Of a stretch of DNA of 47,142 nt, positions 28,571 through 37,470 are shown in pieces. Position 1 is the first letter of the stretch. Each line of letters starts with the position of its first letter. The stretch is from Bacteroidales bacterium (lineage in GTDB: Bacteria; Bacteroidota; Bacteroidia; Bacteroidales; JAFGHD01): NCBI GenBank assembly GCA_016927695.1, contig JAFGME010000294.1:1-47142 (forward strand), in the 5' to 3' direction. The position numbers were made by a program, and so were the translations under genes. The notes under the pieces are model-generated. The model saw only the letters and a list, made by a program, of their open reading frames with translations, made no database searches and had not been told where the DNA came from.

Positions 28571-29365
28571 TCAATAAATGATTTTTTGAGCAAGTACCTG
28601 GATATGGAATGCTGCTCCCGTTGAATTATAATTCCTACTGAACTTCAGCTCTGCTTCGGCTATTTTTTCAAAATTGATACCGGTCAATTCTTCGTCCTTC
28701 ATCATGGGGTGGGTCAAAATGCCGTTACCAAATTCCTTCAGGTCAAGGAATCCGGCTTCATAAAGCATGTACCTGATTTTTTTTGACATGAATAAGCGGA
28801 ATGTCAAACCAGCATCATTGAAGGCCAAATCAGCTTCTTCTTTTTTAATAAGCTGAAGTTTGTTTTTAATGTCGGTTTGCAAAAGTGTCCAGCCGACCAG
28901 GTTCAGGTAATCGATCCAGATATAGCCTCCAGATTTAAGAACACGGTTAAACTCCCTGAGCATTTTATTGGGATTGGGAGTGAGGGAAATAACGCCCCCT
29001 TCCGCAAACACCATATCAAATGTATTTTTTTCAAAAGGAGTCTGCTCGATATTGCCTTCAATTATACGAATGGAAAGGTTCTTCTCCAGGATTTTATTTT
29101 GTGCAAGTTCAAGGAGATCAGGACTGGCATCCATAATGGTTACATCATAACCTTGTTCAGCAAGGAAAACGGCCCATTGGCCTGAACCGCCACCTGCATC
29201 AAGAATGCTTTTTATTTGCAGGTTCGATAACGAGTGAAGTAAATTGGAACGGGTAACAAAATCCGAAATTCTGGCTGCCATTGTATTTGCTCCATCATCG
29301 TAATATGGAGCCATTAATTTGTAATTTTCAATGATCCGGGACAATTGGTTTTTTGTTTCTACCAT
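28571..29365 (-). CDS. Class I SAM-dependent methyltransferase
   Basis: ILDAGGGSGQWAVFLAEQGYDVTIMDASPDLLELA and FDMVFAEGGVISL motifs. Confidence 0.9.
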   Translation of the reverse strand: MVETKNQLSRIIENYKLMAPYYDDGANTMAARISDFVTRSNLLHSLSNLQIKSILDAGGGSGQWAVFLAEQGYDVTIMDASPDLLELAQNKILEKNLSIRIIEGNIEQTPFEKNTFDMVFAEGGVISLTPNPNKMLREFNRVLKSGGYIWIDYLNLVGWTLLQTDIKNKLQLIKKEEADLAFNDAGLTFRLFMSKKIRYMLYEAGFLDLKEFGNGILTHPMMKDEELTGINFEKIAEAELKFSRNYNSTGAAFHIQVLAQKIIY

Positions 29366-29380
29366 TGTGATATATTTTAA

Positions 29381-30052
29381 CTAATTGTTCGAATAAGGTT
29401 TCGCAAAACGTAATTCATAAGCCTTGTTATCTTTTAACTGCATGTTCCAGTAAAAATCAGCCAATCCTGTCAACCGAAGTAATTTGTAGTTGAAAAGCCG
29501 AAAACCAGACAAATGTTTTGGTTGGGCCAGTTTTTTTAGTACTTTTTCATTGAATTCCCAGTCAAGTGCCAGATATTGGCCGAGGTCGTAATACAGATCG
29601 TAAGTTTTTCTGGTCATCCATTTGGGCTGTATTTTGATCCCTTCAATCCCACCACGAATGGCGGTTCCCAGGTAATGAACCCCAAGACGTTGGGATAATT
29701 TCTTAAGATATATCGAAATAAAGCACGAATGATGAGCTTCGGGAAAACCCGACTGAACGATAAATCCCAGCCGAAGTTTCGGATTTGTACACTGATATGG
29801 CTGTAGTATTTCAAAATACGATTTCATTATACCGGGCATGGCATCGGTGTATAGCGGAAATGCAATGATCAGGATATCCGATTCCAGGAACATATTAATC
29901 AGCTTGACTTGTTCATTCTTCGATTTCACGAAAGCTTCTTTCAACTCCACGCTTTTTTCGACCGATAAAAATCCTTCCTTGAATTTTTCCAGTAAAAGAC
30001 TGGTGTTGCTCAGTTTGCCTCTCGGACTTCCATTAATGATTGATAATTTCAT
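29381..30052 (-). CDS. NAD(P)H-dependent FMN reductase-like (flavodoxin fold) protein
   Basis: MKLSIINGSPRGKLSNTSLLLEKFKEGF; start chosen at the internal Met; SDILIIAFPLYTDAMPGIMKSYFE. Confidence 0.85.
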   Translation of the reverse strand: MKLSIINGSPRGKLSNTSLLLEKFKEGFLSVEKSVELKEAFVKSKNEQVKLINMFLESDILIIAFPLYTDAMPGIMKSYFEILQPYQCTNPKLRLGFIVQSGFPEAHHSCFISIYLKKLSQRLGVHYLGTAIRGGIEGIKIQPKWMTRKTYDLYYDLGQYLALDWEFNEKVLKKLAQPKHLSGFRLFNYKLLRLTGLADFYWNMQLKDNKAYELRFAKPYSNN

Positions 30053-30587
30053 GAACCAGTGAATTGACAGGTTGATCAATAGATTGAGAAAAAATAAGCT
30101 CCGATTTAAAATTCAATGCAAACCGTTTATAAATATTGTTTACTATTTGAATATCCTCTTTGTCGCTTTCCGGTTCGGGACTGTAAATGAGGCCCAGCAT
30201 AGGATAATGGTCGTATCGTTTCATATGGTGGCATTCATTGTTCACCAGTTCGATGTATGGATGGAGTAGCGGTATTAACTTGTCCTGCACCATTTTCAAC
30301 AAAGCGGAAGTAAATCCCATGATCAAAGGAGATGCGAATACAACCCAGTCGGAATGGATGATTTGGTTTCTTATAAGCATCGTATCATCCTGGAAAAGGC
30401 ATTCTCCGGGTGTTTTGACCCAGCATCCCCAACAACCCGTACAGGAAATGATGTTCATATTTTTCAGATGTATGATTTCAGATTGATACCCGTTTTGTAG
30501 CATTGCTTTGTTAAATTGATGCAGGTATGAATCAAAACCGGGGTTTTGATCGCCAGGATTTCCATTTATGATTACAACCTTTTTCAT
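30033..30587 (-). CDS. Flavodoxin-fold NAD(P)H-dependent oxidoreductase
   Basis: MKKVVIINGNPGDQNPGFDSYLHQF...CTGCWGCWVKTPGECLFQDDTMLIRNQIIHSDWVVFASPLIMGF; start chosen at the internal Met. Confidence 0.85.
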   Translation of the reverse strand: MKKVVIINGNPGDQNPGFDSYLHQFNKAMLQNGYQSEIIHLKNMNIISCTGCWGCWVKTPGECLFQDDTMLIRNQIIHSDWVVFASPLIMGFTSALLKMVQDKLIPLLHPYIELVNNECHHMKRYDHYPMLGLIYSPEPESDKEDIQIVNNIYKRFALNFKSELIFSQSIDQPVNSLVHEIINH

Positions 30588-30704
30588 ATCAGGCATATTA
30601 CATCGGCAAAAATAATGGCAAAGAACAGATCGGTTGAAAATAAAAGGACCAGTTGCCAAAATGATATACTGAAGTGTATATTTCTGTAATTTAAATGAAC
30701 AAAG

Positions 30705-30926
30705 TCAAAATAATCTCCGGATGATCCAAAGTAAAATGCTGATTAAAACGCTCAACAGGATCATGGTTGTGATGGGAATATAAAACCTGAAATTTTCCCT
30801 TTCGATGCGGATATCACCGGGCAAACGTCCCAGCCAGCCCAGTTTGTCTCCAAAGAAATAAAGAATCAAACCGGCAATTACGATCAGGATTCCGGCAATG
30901 ATGATATACTTTCCAAGTTGAGGCAC
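30705..30926 (-). CDS. DUF2905-family small membrane protein
   Basis: 73 aa; two hydrophobic segments flanking FFGDKLGWLGRLPGDIRIERENFRFYIPI. Confidence 0.9.
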   Translation of the reverse strand: MPQLGKYIIIAGILIVIAGLILYFFGDKLGWLGRLPGDIRIERENFRFYIPITTMILLSVLISILLWIIRRLF

Positions 30927-31283
30927 TTAAAACGGGAGATCATCGGTCGGGTTGTCGTTCATCAGAGCCTCATCCGGTTCGGAGTAAACCGGGTTTTCTC
31001 CCTGCGGTACTCCAGGTTGATCGGCCTTCGCCATTCTCCAGGCTCTCACATCGGTAAACCACCTGCCGTTGTATTCGCGGCTTTCGATGTTGATGCCTAC
31101 CGTTACCATGTCGTTTTCTGAAAAATTGCTTAATCCGGCCTTGTCGTTCCAGCTCGAAATGCAAACTTTCTTTGGGTATTGTTCCTGTGTTTCGATGATG
31201 AACTCCTGCTTTTTCCAGGGTCCGTTTTTGCCTTCTCCCTTCACCTCGGGTAGAAATTGTATGATTCTGCCTGTGATTTCCAT
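30927..31283 (-). CDS. DUF3127-family protein
   Basis: MEITGRIIQFLPEVKGEGKNGPWKKQEFIIETQEQYPKKVCISSWNDKA; start at the internal Met gives the family's usual N-terminus. Confidence 0.9.
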   Translation of the reverse strand: MEITGRIIQFLPEVKGEGKNGPWKKQEFIIETQEQYPKKVCISSWNDKAGLSNFSENDMVTVGINIESREYNGRWFTDVRAWRMAKADQPGVPQGENPVYSEPDEALMNDNPTDDLPF

Positions 31284-31363
31284 AATAATATAGTTCTGCT
31301 GTACTTTAATCCATTTTTCGTAATGCAAATTTACTATGAATTTTGCGTTTTGGATCGCAAATT

Positions 31364-32650
31364 TTACACTTTTCCCACCAACTCCGGATCGTTCCCTTTA
31401 TCCAGACTTGTTATTTTAACGCTACGGAAATTTTTTACCAAAGTATGTTCATCTGCCTTGAACCTTACCGGCATATAATGCTCCCCATATCCATGCGCAA
31501 ATCCCCGGCTGTCGATTTTTTCAACAAGTACGGTTTGTTCTTTGCCGATGAATGATCTGCGGTAGGCTCTTTTGTGCTTTTCTGCAAGATCCCGGATAAC
31601 GGCACTGCGTTCGTTTTTGACCTTTTCCGAAAGATGGTCGGGTAGTCTTTCAGCCCGTGTTCCTTTCCGCACCGAATATTTGAAGGTGTGGATGTGGCTA
31701 AACCCGATCTCATCAGCCACACGACAGGTGTCGAGGAAATCTTCTTCTGTTTCGCCCGGAAATCCGACAATAATATCAGTTGTAAAATTGAAATCGGGTA
31801 TTCTTGATTTGATTTTATTCACCATACTTGTAAACTGATCCACCGTGTACTGCCTTCGCATTTTCAGTAAAATCTTTTCCGAACCGCTTTGCAGGCACAT
31901 GTGAAGGTGTGGAGTAAGTTTGGGATGACCGAACATTTCAAAGAGTTTGTCACCAAAACCTTCCGGTTCAATGGAAGAAATTCTGACCCTGAAATCACCC
32001 GGAATGTTCAGTATTTTTTCTACCAACCCTTCAAAATTCAATCCTTCATGTTCATACCTTCCGATATTTACACCTGTAAGGACAATTTCCCTATAGCCAA
32101 ATTCCAGCACTTCCCTGATGTTTTTTTCGACATCAAAATAGGGGCGGCTTTCAGCCCTTCCACGCACATGAGGTACAATACAGAAAGTACAAAAATTGTT
32201 GCATCCGTCCTGGATCTTGATCAGGCTTCGGCTGTGAAAACTGTTTTCTGCAGCACCAAATGCAAAACGATCCCTGATTAATTCATCGGGATGAACAATT
32301 TCTCCCTTGAAATGGCTGTCGAGCAAATGAAAGATTGATCCTTTTCGATCATTCTCAATCGCATAAGTGATTCGATCATTCTGATCGAGTTTGTCCTTGT
32401 GGTTGTTCACCATACAGCCTGTCACCACCAACACCGCATCCTCAGTCCTCCGCGAAGCCTGGCTGATCACCTGCCGCGACTTGTGATCGCCCATGTTAGT
32501 TACCGTGCAGGTATTGATCACATAAGCATCGGCCGGTTGGTTAAAATCAACGATCTCATAACCGGCATTCACAAAATCCGACATCACCGAATCGGTCTCA
32601 TACTGATTCAGCCTGCAGCCTAGTGTTTTAAATGCTACCTTCCGGTTCAT
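31364..32650 (-). CDS. mtaB: tRNA N6-threonylcarbamoyladenosine methylthiotransferase MtaB
   Basis: KVAFKTLGCRLNQYETDS; radical SAM IQDGCNNFCTFCIVPHVRGRAESR; MtaB-like C-terminus. Confidence 0.9.
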   Translation of the reverse strand: MNRKVAFKTLGCRLNQYETDSVMSDFVNAGYEIVDFNQPADAYVINTCTVTNMGDHKSRQVISQASRRTEDAVLVVTGCMVNNHKDKLDQNDRITYAIENDRKGSIFHLLDSHFKGEIVHPDELIRDRFAFGAAENSFHSRSLIKIQDGCNNFCTFCIVPHVRGRAESRPYFDVEKNIREVLEFGYREIVLTGVNIGRYEHEGLNFEGLVEKILNIPGDFRVRISSIEPEGFGDKLFEMFGHPKLTPHLHMCLQSGSEKILLKMRRQYTVDQFTSMVNKIKSRIPDFNFTTDIIVGFPGETEEDFLDTCRVADEIGFSHIHTFKYSVRKGTRAERLPDHLSEKVKNERSAVIRDLAEKHKRAYRRSFIGKEQTVLVEKIDSRGFAHGYGEHYMPVRFKADEHTLVKNFRSVKITSLDKGNDPELVGKV

Positions 32651-32713
32651 TAATCTGGTTTGAATTCGTTTTTCAAAATAATCGAACAGTGTCTGGCCAA
32701 TTCATAATACTAT

Positions 32714-34114
32714 TTATACTATTGACATTGAAGACTTATTAACCAGTTCCCCCGCAAGCGAAAACTCCGTCGCCGAGGTGATCTTCACATCCACAATCTG
32801 CCCAATCAGGTCATTGTCAGTTAAAGGAATCCGAACGTTGATCTTACCTTCGGTGAGCCCGTTCAGGAATTCGCCTTTTCGTTCTTTTCCGCGAACCAGC
32901 ACCCGCAAAGTTTTACTGACCATTGTTTTGTTATGTTCATGGGAGATTTTCATCAGGTCACCGGTAAGGGTATGATAGCGTACTTTTTTGACTTCTTTTG
33001 GCACATCGTCCACCCACCGTGAACTTACAGCACCGGGACGTTGGGAATATTGGGCGATGTAGGCCATGTTGTATTTGAACTCTTCCATGATGCGGCGTGT
33101 GCTTTCGAATTGTTCATCCGTTTCGCCGGTAAAGCCAACGATGATATCGGTAAACAGTGTTGCCTGCGGAATAAGCTTTCGGATTGTATGAACAATGTGC
33201 CGGTATTTCTCCATGTTGTGCTTGCGGTTCATCCGGATCAATACCTTATCGTCACCCGATTGAACGGGAAGATGAATTTGTTTGGCCAGGTTGGGATAGC
33301 GAGCAATAACTTCAATCACCTCATCGGTCATATCGCGGGGATGGGGTGAGGTGAAATAAACCCAAAATTCCTTCCCCGACTTAATTCCCAATTCGCCAAT
33401 TCGCCTTAGCAACTCCTGAAAGCTGATCTCATCCCCTTTTTTATCCAAACCGTAGGAATTGACATTCTGTCCCAGCAAAGTAATCGATTTGTAATCCTGC
33501 TCCACCAGGTTTTCAACTTCTTCCAGGATTTCTGTTGAAGGCCTGGAAACCTCCCTTCCGCGGGTATAGGGTACAGCACAGAAAGTGCAGAATTTATCGC
33601 AACCATTCTGAATGGGAACAAAGGCTTCAAAATTTGAATCATAAGTTGGGTTGATATTCCAGAAATCTGCCATATGTTCGTTAAGAATGAGATCTGCTGC
33701 CTTTTCCTTAAGTTCTTTGATCCTAGGATTTTGATAAATCACTTCTTTATCCTCACGGAGGCTAGTTGGTGTAACGATCCCGTACTGCCTGACCATGGAG
33801 GGCAATTCCTGTAGCTCACTCATGGGGAAAACGATATCGAACAATTTTAAAAAACGTTCCTTATCAGAGGGCAATATGCAACCGGTTACGAAAGTGAGCA
33901 GATTTTCCTTGTTTTTCCGTTTATTCCATTTATGTATGCGTGTGTAGACCTTGTCAATGGCCTTTTGACGCACCGAACAGGCCAGGATGCCCACCAGGCT
34001 CGCTTCATCCTCGTTATCGGTCCACTCATAGCCCATCCTTTCGATCACGGGCCTTGTCCGTTCCGTGTCCGACATGTTCATCTGGCAACCGAGTGTTATG
34101 ATGTGGTATTTCAT
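32714..34114 (-). CDS. MiaB-like radical SAM methylthiotransferase
   Basis: ITLGCQMNMSDTERTRPVIERMGY; IQNGCDKFCTFCAVPYTRGREVSRP; C-terminal TRAM-like segment. N-terminal half diverges from the MiaB I would expect. Confidence 0.85.
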   Translation of the reverse strand: MKYHIITLGCQMNMSDTERTRPVIERMGYEWTDNEDEASLVGILACSVRQKAIDKVYTRIHKWNKRKNKENLLTFVTGCILPSDKERFLKLFDIVFPMSELQELPSMVRQYGIVTPTSLREDKEVIYQNPRIKELKEKAADLILNEHMADFWNINPTYDSNFEAFVPIQNGCDKFCTFCAVPYTRGREVSRPSTEILEEVENLVEQDYKSITLLGQNVNSYGLDKKGDEISFQELLRRIGELGIKSGKEFWVYFTSPHPRDMTDEVIEVIARYPNLAKQIHLPVQSGDDKVLIRMNRKHNMEKYRHIVHTIRKLIPQATLFTDIIVGFTGETDEQFESTRRIMEEFKYNMAYIAQYSQRPGAVSSRWVDDVPKEVKKVRYHTLTGDLMKISHEHNKTMVSKTLRVLVRGKERKGEFLNGLTEGKINVRIPLTDNDLIGQIVDVKITSATEFSLAGELVNKSSMSIV

Positions 34115-34169
34115 TTCAAAGTCAAAATATCAAATAATCGAAGTTAAAAGTATAAAGTAGTTTAAGCGA

Positions 34170-34547
34170 TCATTGTTGTCTGAGATTTCTCACTGCTGTA
34201 TTAACACTGGTGATGAATATTGCAATCAGTTCATTGCTTTCATCGATTGCCTTACTCAGTTTTTCATTATTGGGATACAGAGTTGCCAGTTCAACAATTT
34301 TGAGTGCAACGCGGGTCTCTTTTAGTTCCTTAAGAACAATTTTTATTTTATGAATAAAGTCTTTCTTGGATTCAGCGCTGGATGCTTCTCCGTAATTCAA
34401 TGCCGGTGATGTTCCCGACCGGATCATTTGTCCGGCTAAATGCATTCCGGTATAACTTTTGGGTAAACCTTCAGCAATTTCAATGATCAACACAGCATAT
34501 CTAACCAGCCTCTCCTCAAGATCACTTTTGTTTTTCTCACTTAGCAT
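34170..34547 (-). CDS. Four helix bundle protein (S23-like)
   Basis: LAGQMIRSGTSPALNYGEASSAESKKDFIHKIKIVLKELKETRVALKIV. Confidence 0.92.
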   Translation of the reverse strand: MLSEKNKSDLEERLVRYAVLIIEIAEGLPKSYTGMHLAGQMIRSGTSPALNYGEASSAESKKDFIHKIKIVLKELKETRVALKIVELATLYPNNEKLSKAIDESNELIAIFITSVNTAVRNLRQQ

Positions 34548-34599
34548 ATTTCAGTTTTTATGCTTTTTACTTTGATTATTTGTTGTTCGTAATTTGGAC

Positions 34600-34673
34600 T
34601 TTAAAAATAGACCTCCGCATGTAAATTTTCCGAATCTACACCCCTGTTCTTTCAGTATATCAAAAACGTCGTA
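34600..34673 (-). pseudogene. Remnant copy of the 3' end of the ferredoxin-NADP reductase gene (direct-repeat copy A)
   Basis: TTTAAAAATAGACcTCCGCATGtAAATTtTCCGAAtcTACaCcCCTGTTCTTTCAGTATATCAAAAACGTCGTA aligns to 35166-35238 with a handful of substitutions and one 1-nt indel. Confidence 0.9.
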
Positions 34674-34685
34674 TCTTACAATGTT

Positions 34686-34937
34686 TTATTTAAAACTCTC
34701 TTTTCGGTGCAGAATTCTGTAAATAATGATCTTTTCATCCATTTGATCAAAAAGAACCCTGTAGTTTCCAACCCTTTTCCTGAAAGAAGGCTTAAAATTC
34801 GATAACTTCTTGATATTTGTGACCTCCGGGAAATTCCTAAGCTTTTTAATCTCCAACAAAATTTTGATCGCTTCTTTTCGTGGGAGATTGTTGAGGTCTT
34901 TGTAGGCTTTTCTATTTATTTCTATCTTCAATGCCAT
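34686..34937 (-). CDS. RelE/ParE-family toxin
   Basis: MALKIEINRKAYKDLNNLPRKEAIKILLEIKKLRNFPEVTNIKKLSNFKPSFRKRVGNYRVLFDQMDEKIIIYRILHRKE. Confidence 0.9.
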   Translation of the reverse strand: MALKIEINRKAYKDLNNLPRKEAIKILLEIKKLRNFPEVTNIKKLSNFKPSFRKRVGNYRVLFDQMDEKIIIYRILHRKESFK

Positions 34938-35124
34938 ATTCTTTAAGCACTGATTCTAGTGGAATATTTTCTTCATTATCTTTTTTTGCCTCTTCAAGGA
35001 TCAATAAATCTTTTAAGTCTTCAATACTCGTAATTTCAATATCCGATTGAACAAAGTCATTAAGAAAGCGGATGATTTTTTCTTTGACTTCTTTATTTTG
35101 AATATTTAATGCAATTGTTTCCAT
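34912..35124 (-). CDS. Cognate antitoxin of the RelE-family toxin
   Basis: Small ORF upstream of and overlapping the toxin by 26 nt; METIALNIQNKEVKEKIIRFLNDF...; start at the internal Met. Confidence 0.8.
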   Translation of the reverse strand: METIALNIQNKEVKEKIIRFLNDFVQSDIEITSIEDLKDLLILEEAKKDNEENIPLESVLKEYGIEDRNK

Positions 35125-35165
35125 AGCGATAGCGAATAACACAATTTATTTACAAATCTATAAAA

Positions 35166-35238
35166 TTTAAAAATAGACTTCCGCATGCAAATTCTCCGAA
35201 GGTACTCCCTGTTCTTTCAGTATATCAAAAACGTCGTA
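35166..35238 (-). repeat. Direct-repeat copy B: functional 3' end of the reductase gene
   Basis: Same 73-bp block, encodes ...DVFDILKEQGVPSENLHAEVYF*. Confidence 0.9.
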
Positions 35239-35826
35239 AATCATATTAACATTGCCGCACAGGTAATAAATGCCATCTTTTTCAGCCGGATTTTGCCTGA
35301 TAAAATCAGTAACCCTTCCTCTGAAGCTACCTCCCTCTTCCTTGCTCACACATGAAATATAACGGTCAGGCGGATAATCCTGTTTATCATAAGTTTCATC
35401 CAGGTACCTGATTCCATGTAGCAAAGTATAATTTATCCCGGGATGTGAACGCGAAATGCTGTGAAATGGCGCGATCCCTGTGCCACTGGCAATAAATATG
35501 AATTTTTTACTATGCAAGTATTCGTCCTTAATGGTAAAAAATCCGAACGGACCGTCAACTTCCAGGGCTTCACCGGGTTTCACTCGTTTCAATTGCCTGG
35601 AAACCAAACCGTCTTCAACTTCTTTCACCAGGATTTCCAGGAAATCGTCATGAAGACAACTATATATCGAATAATCCCTCTTTTCAGTATCCCCGGGTAA
35701 TCCAAGGTTCAGGTTTTGACCCGGACTAAATTTCATACCTTTACGATCCATGCGAACTACGTAGGTAGTCGGTGTTATATTTCTAATGCTTTGTACTTTG
35801 AATTTATTTGTTATTAAAGTTTCCAT
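35167..35826 (-). CDS. Ferredoxin-NADP reductase-like FAD/NAD-binding oxidoreductase
   Basis: RDYSIYS FAD motif, FIFIASGTGIAPFHSI, YLCGNVNMIYDVFDIL. Confidence 0.9.
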   Translation of the reverse strand: METLITNKFKVQSIRNITPTTYVVRMDRKGMKFSPGQNLNLGLPGDTEKRDYSIYSCLHDDFLEILVKEVEDGLVSRQLKRVKPGEALEVDGPFGFFTIKDEYLHSKKFIFIASGTGIAPFHSISRSHPGINYTLLHGIRYLDETYDKQDYPPDRYISCVSKEEGGSFRGRVTDFIRQNPAEKDGIYYLCGNVNMIYDVFDILKEQGVPSENLHAEVYF

Positions 35827-35976
35827 GTTAAATTATAAAATACAGTGAACGGTTGTTTATACAAATTGTTCAACAACCGTGACTCTTTCACTTTTAAAGT
35901 AAAACCGGGGTGCAAAATTATTAAAAAATGCCGGAATGCCTAAACGTGTTTTAATCAGGAAATCACCGGTTTATCA

Positions 35977-37362
35977 CTAATTCAGGTTCAGGATGAATTT
36001 ATCGAACAATTGCGGAGCAACACAATTCCAACCCAATTGATCCTTTATTTTAACCCGCAAAACCTGTGAGGCATGAGGTTCACCATGCACAATGAAGACC
36101 ATTTTAGGCTTTTCTTCAATACCGGACATCCAGTCCAGAATTTCACCCTGATCGGCGTGAGACGACATGGTGTGTATGTGCTCAACGTTAGCCCTGACTT
36201 TATAATAATGCCCGTGAATCTTTATTTCTTCCGCTCCCTCACTGATCATCCGGCCACGGGTACCGGCTGCCTGGTAACCGGGAATAATGACAGTTGCCTT
36301 GGGATCATCCAGATGCGACTCAAGATAGTGCAATATCCGCCCGCCATTCATCATGCCGCTTCCTGCAATGATGATCCTCGGATGGTAATTTTTGGCAAGA
36401 TGTCTCGTCTCTTCAACAGATCGAACCATGCGGGTGCTTTTAAATACTTCCTTAAAAACTTCGGGTCCCAATTTCAGCCATTCCGGGTATTTGAGGAATA
36501 ATTTGCTGACATCGTTTCCCATCGGACTGTCGAGATAAACCGGGATATCGGGAATTTTGTTCTGCTGTTTTAATTTCCAGATGAAGTACATAAAGTCCTG
36601 TGCCCGGTCAACGGTAAAACTAGGAACAATCAAAGGTCCGTGTTTTTCGAGACTATTCAGTATGATTCTAAGAATATCATCCTCGGTCGATTTGTTGGGA
36701 TGCAGCCGGTCGCCGTATGTTGATTCTACTATCAGATAATCTGCTTTTTCCGGTTTATCAGGGGATAGTAACATTGGATCGTTGGGCCGGCCAATATCTC
36801 CTGAAAAAACAACTTTTTTTTCACCAATGTCGATCTCAACAAAAGCCGCACCCGGTATATGCGCATTTTTCCTGAATCTGAACCGGATTTCTCCAGGAAG
36901 AGTAACAAATTCATTTAGTGATACCGATTTAAGCATCGGTAAGGTTTTTTCAACATCCTTAAGGTCATACAACGGCAGGGCAGGGCTGTGTTTAGTGTAA
37001 CCGTGAATATTGGCATGTTCCGCATCTTCTTCCTGGATGCGTGCACTGTCTTTCAGAATGATCTCCGCCAGGTCCCTGGTAGGTTCCGTGCAAAAAATAC
37101 TGCCTTTAAATCCCTGGTTGACCAATCTGGGCAAATAACCTATATGATCCAGGTGTCCATGCGTCAGAATAACATGGTCAATTTCATGAACAGGAAAAGG
37201 CAGCTCCATCCAGTTGAGTTCCCGCAGGTTTTTCAATCCCTGGAACAATCCGCAATCGATCATGATATTGATACCGTTTATCGATAGCAGGTATTTGGAG
37301 CCGGTTACCGTACCTGCCGCACCTAGAAATTGAAGGCTTGGATTTGTATCCTCTATATTCAT
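35977..37362 (-). CDS. MBL-fold/beta-CASP RNA-specificity-domain hydrolase
   Basis: VILTHGHLDHIGYLPRLV, FSGDIGRPNDPML, beta-CASP IIAGSGMMNGGRILHYLE, TMSSHADQGEILDWM. Confidence 0.92.
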   Translation of the reverse strand: MNIEDTNPSLQFLGAAGTVTGSKYLLSINGINIMIDCGLFQGLKNLRELNWMELPFPVHEIDHVILTHGHLDHIGYLPRLVNQGFKGSIFCTEPTRDLAEIILKDSARIQEEDAEHANIHGYTKHSPALPLYDLKDVEKTLPMLKSVSLNEFVTLPGEIRFRFRKNAHIPGAAFVEIDIGEKKVVFSGDIGRPNDPMLLSPDKPEKADYLIVESTYGDRLHPNKSTEDDILRIILNSLEKHGPLIVPSFTVDRAQDFMYFIWKLKQQNKIPDIPVYLDSPMGNDVSKLFLKYPEWLKLGPEVFKEVFKSTRMVRSVEETRHLAKNYHPRIIIAGSGMMNGGRILHYLESHLDDPKATVIIPGYQAAGTRGRMISEGAEEIKIHGHYYKVRANVEHIHTMSSHADQGEILDWMSGIEEKPKMVFIVHGEPHASQVLRVKIKDQLGWNCVAPQLFDKFILNLN

Positions 37363-37470
37363 AATTTAGCTTTTCAAATTTTCAAAATGTAAAGATACCT
37401 TAAATTATGGATCGCAATAAATGTTACCCATATTCCCGGAGTTTCTTAAATTTGGACCAAATAAAATAAC

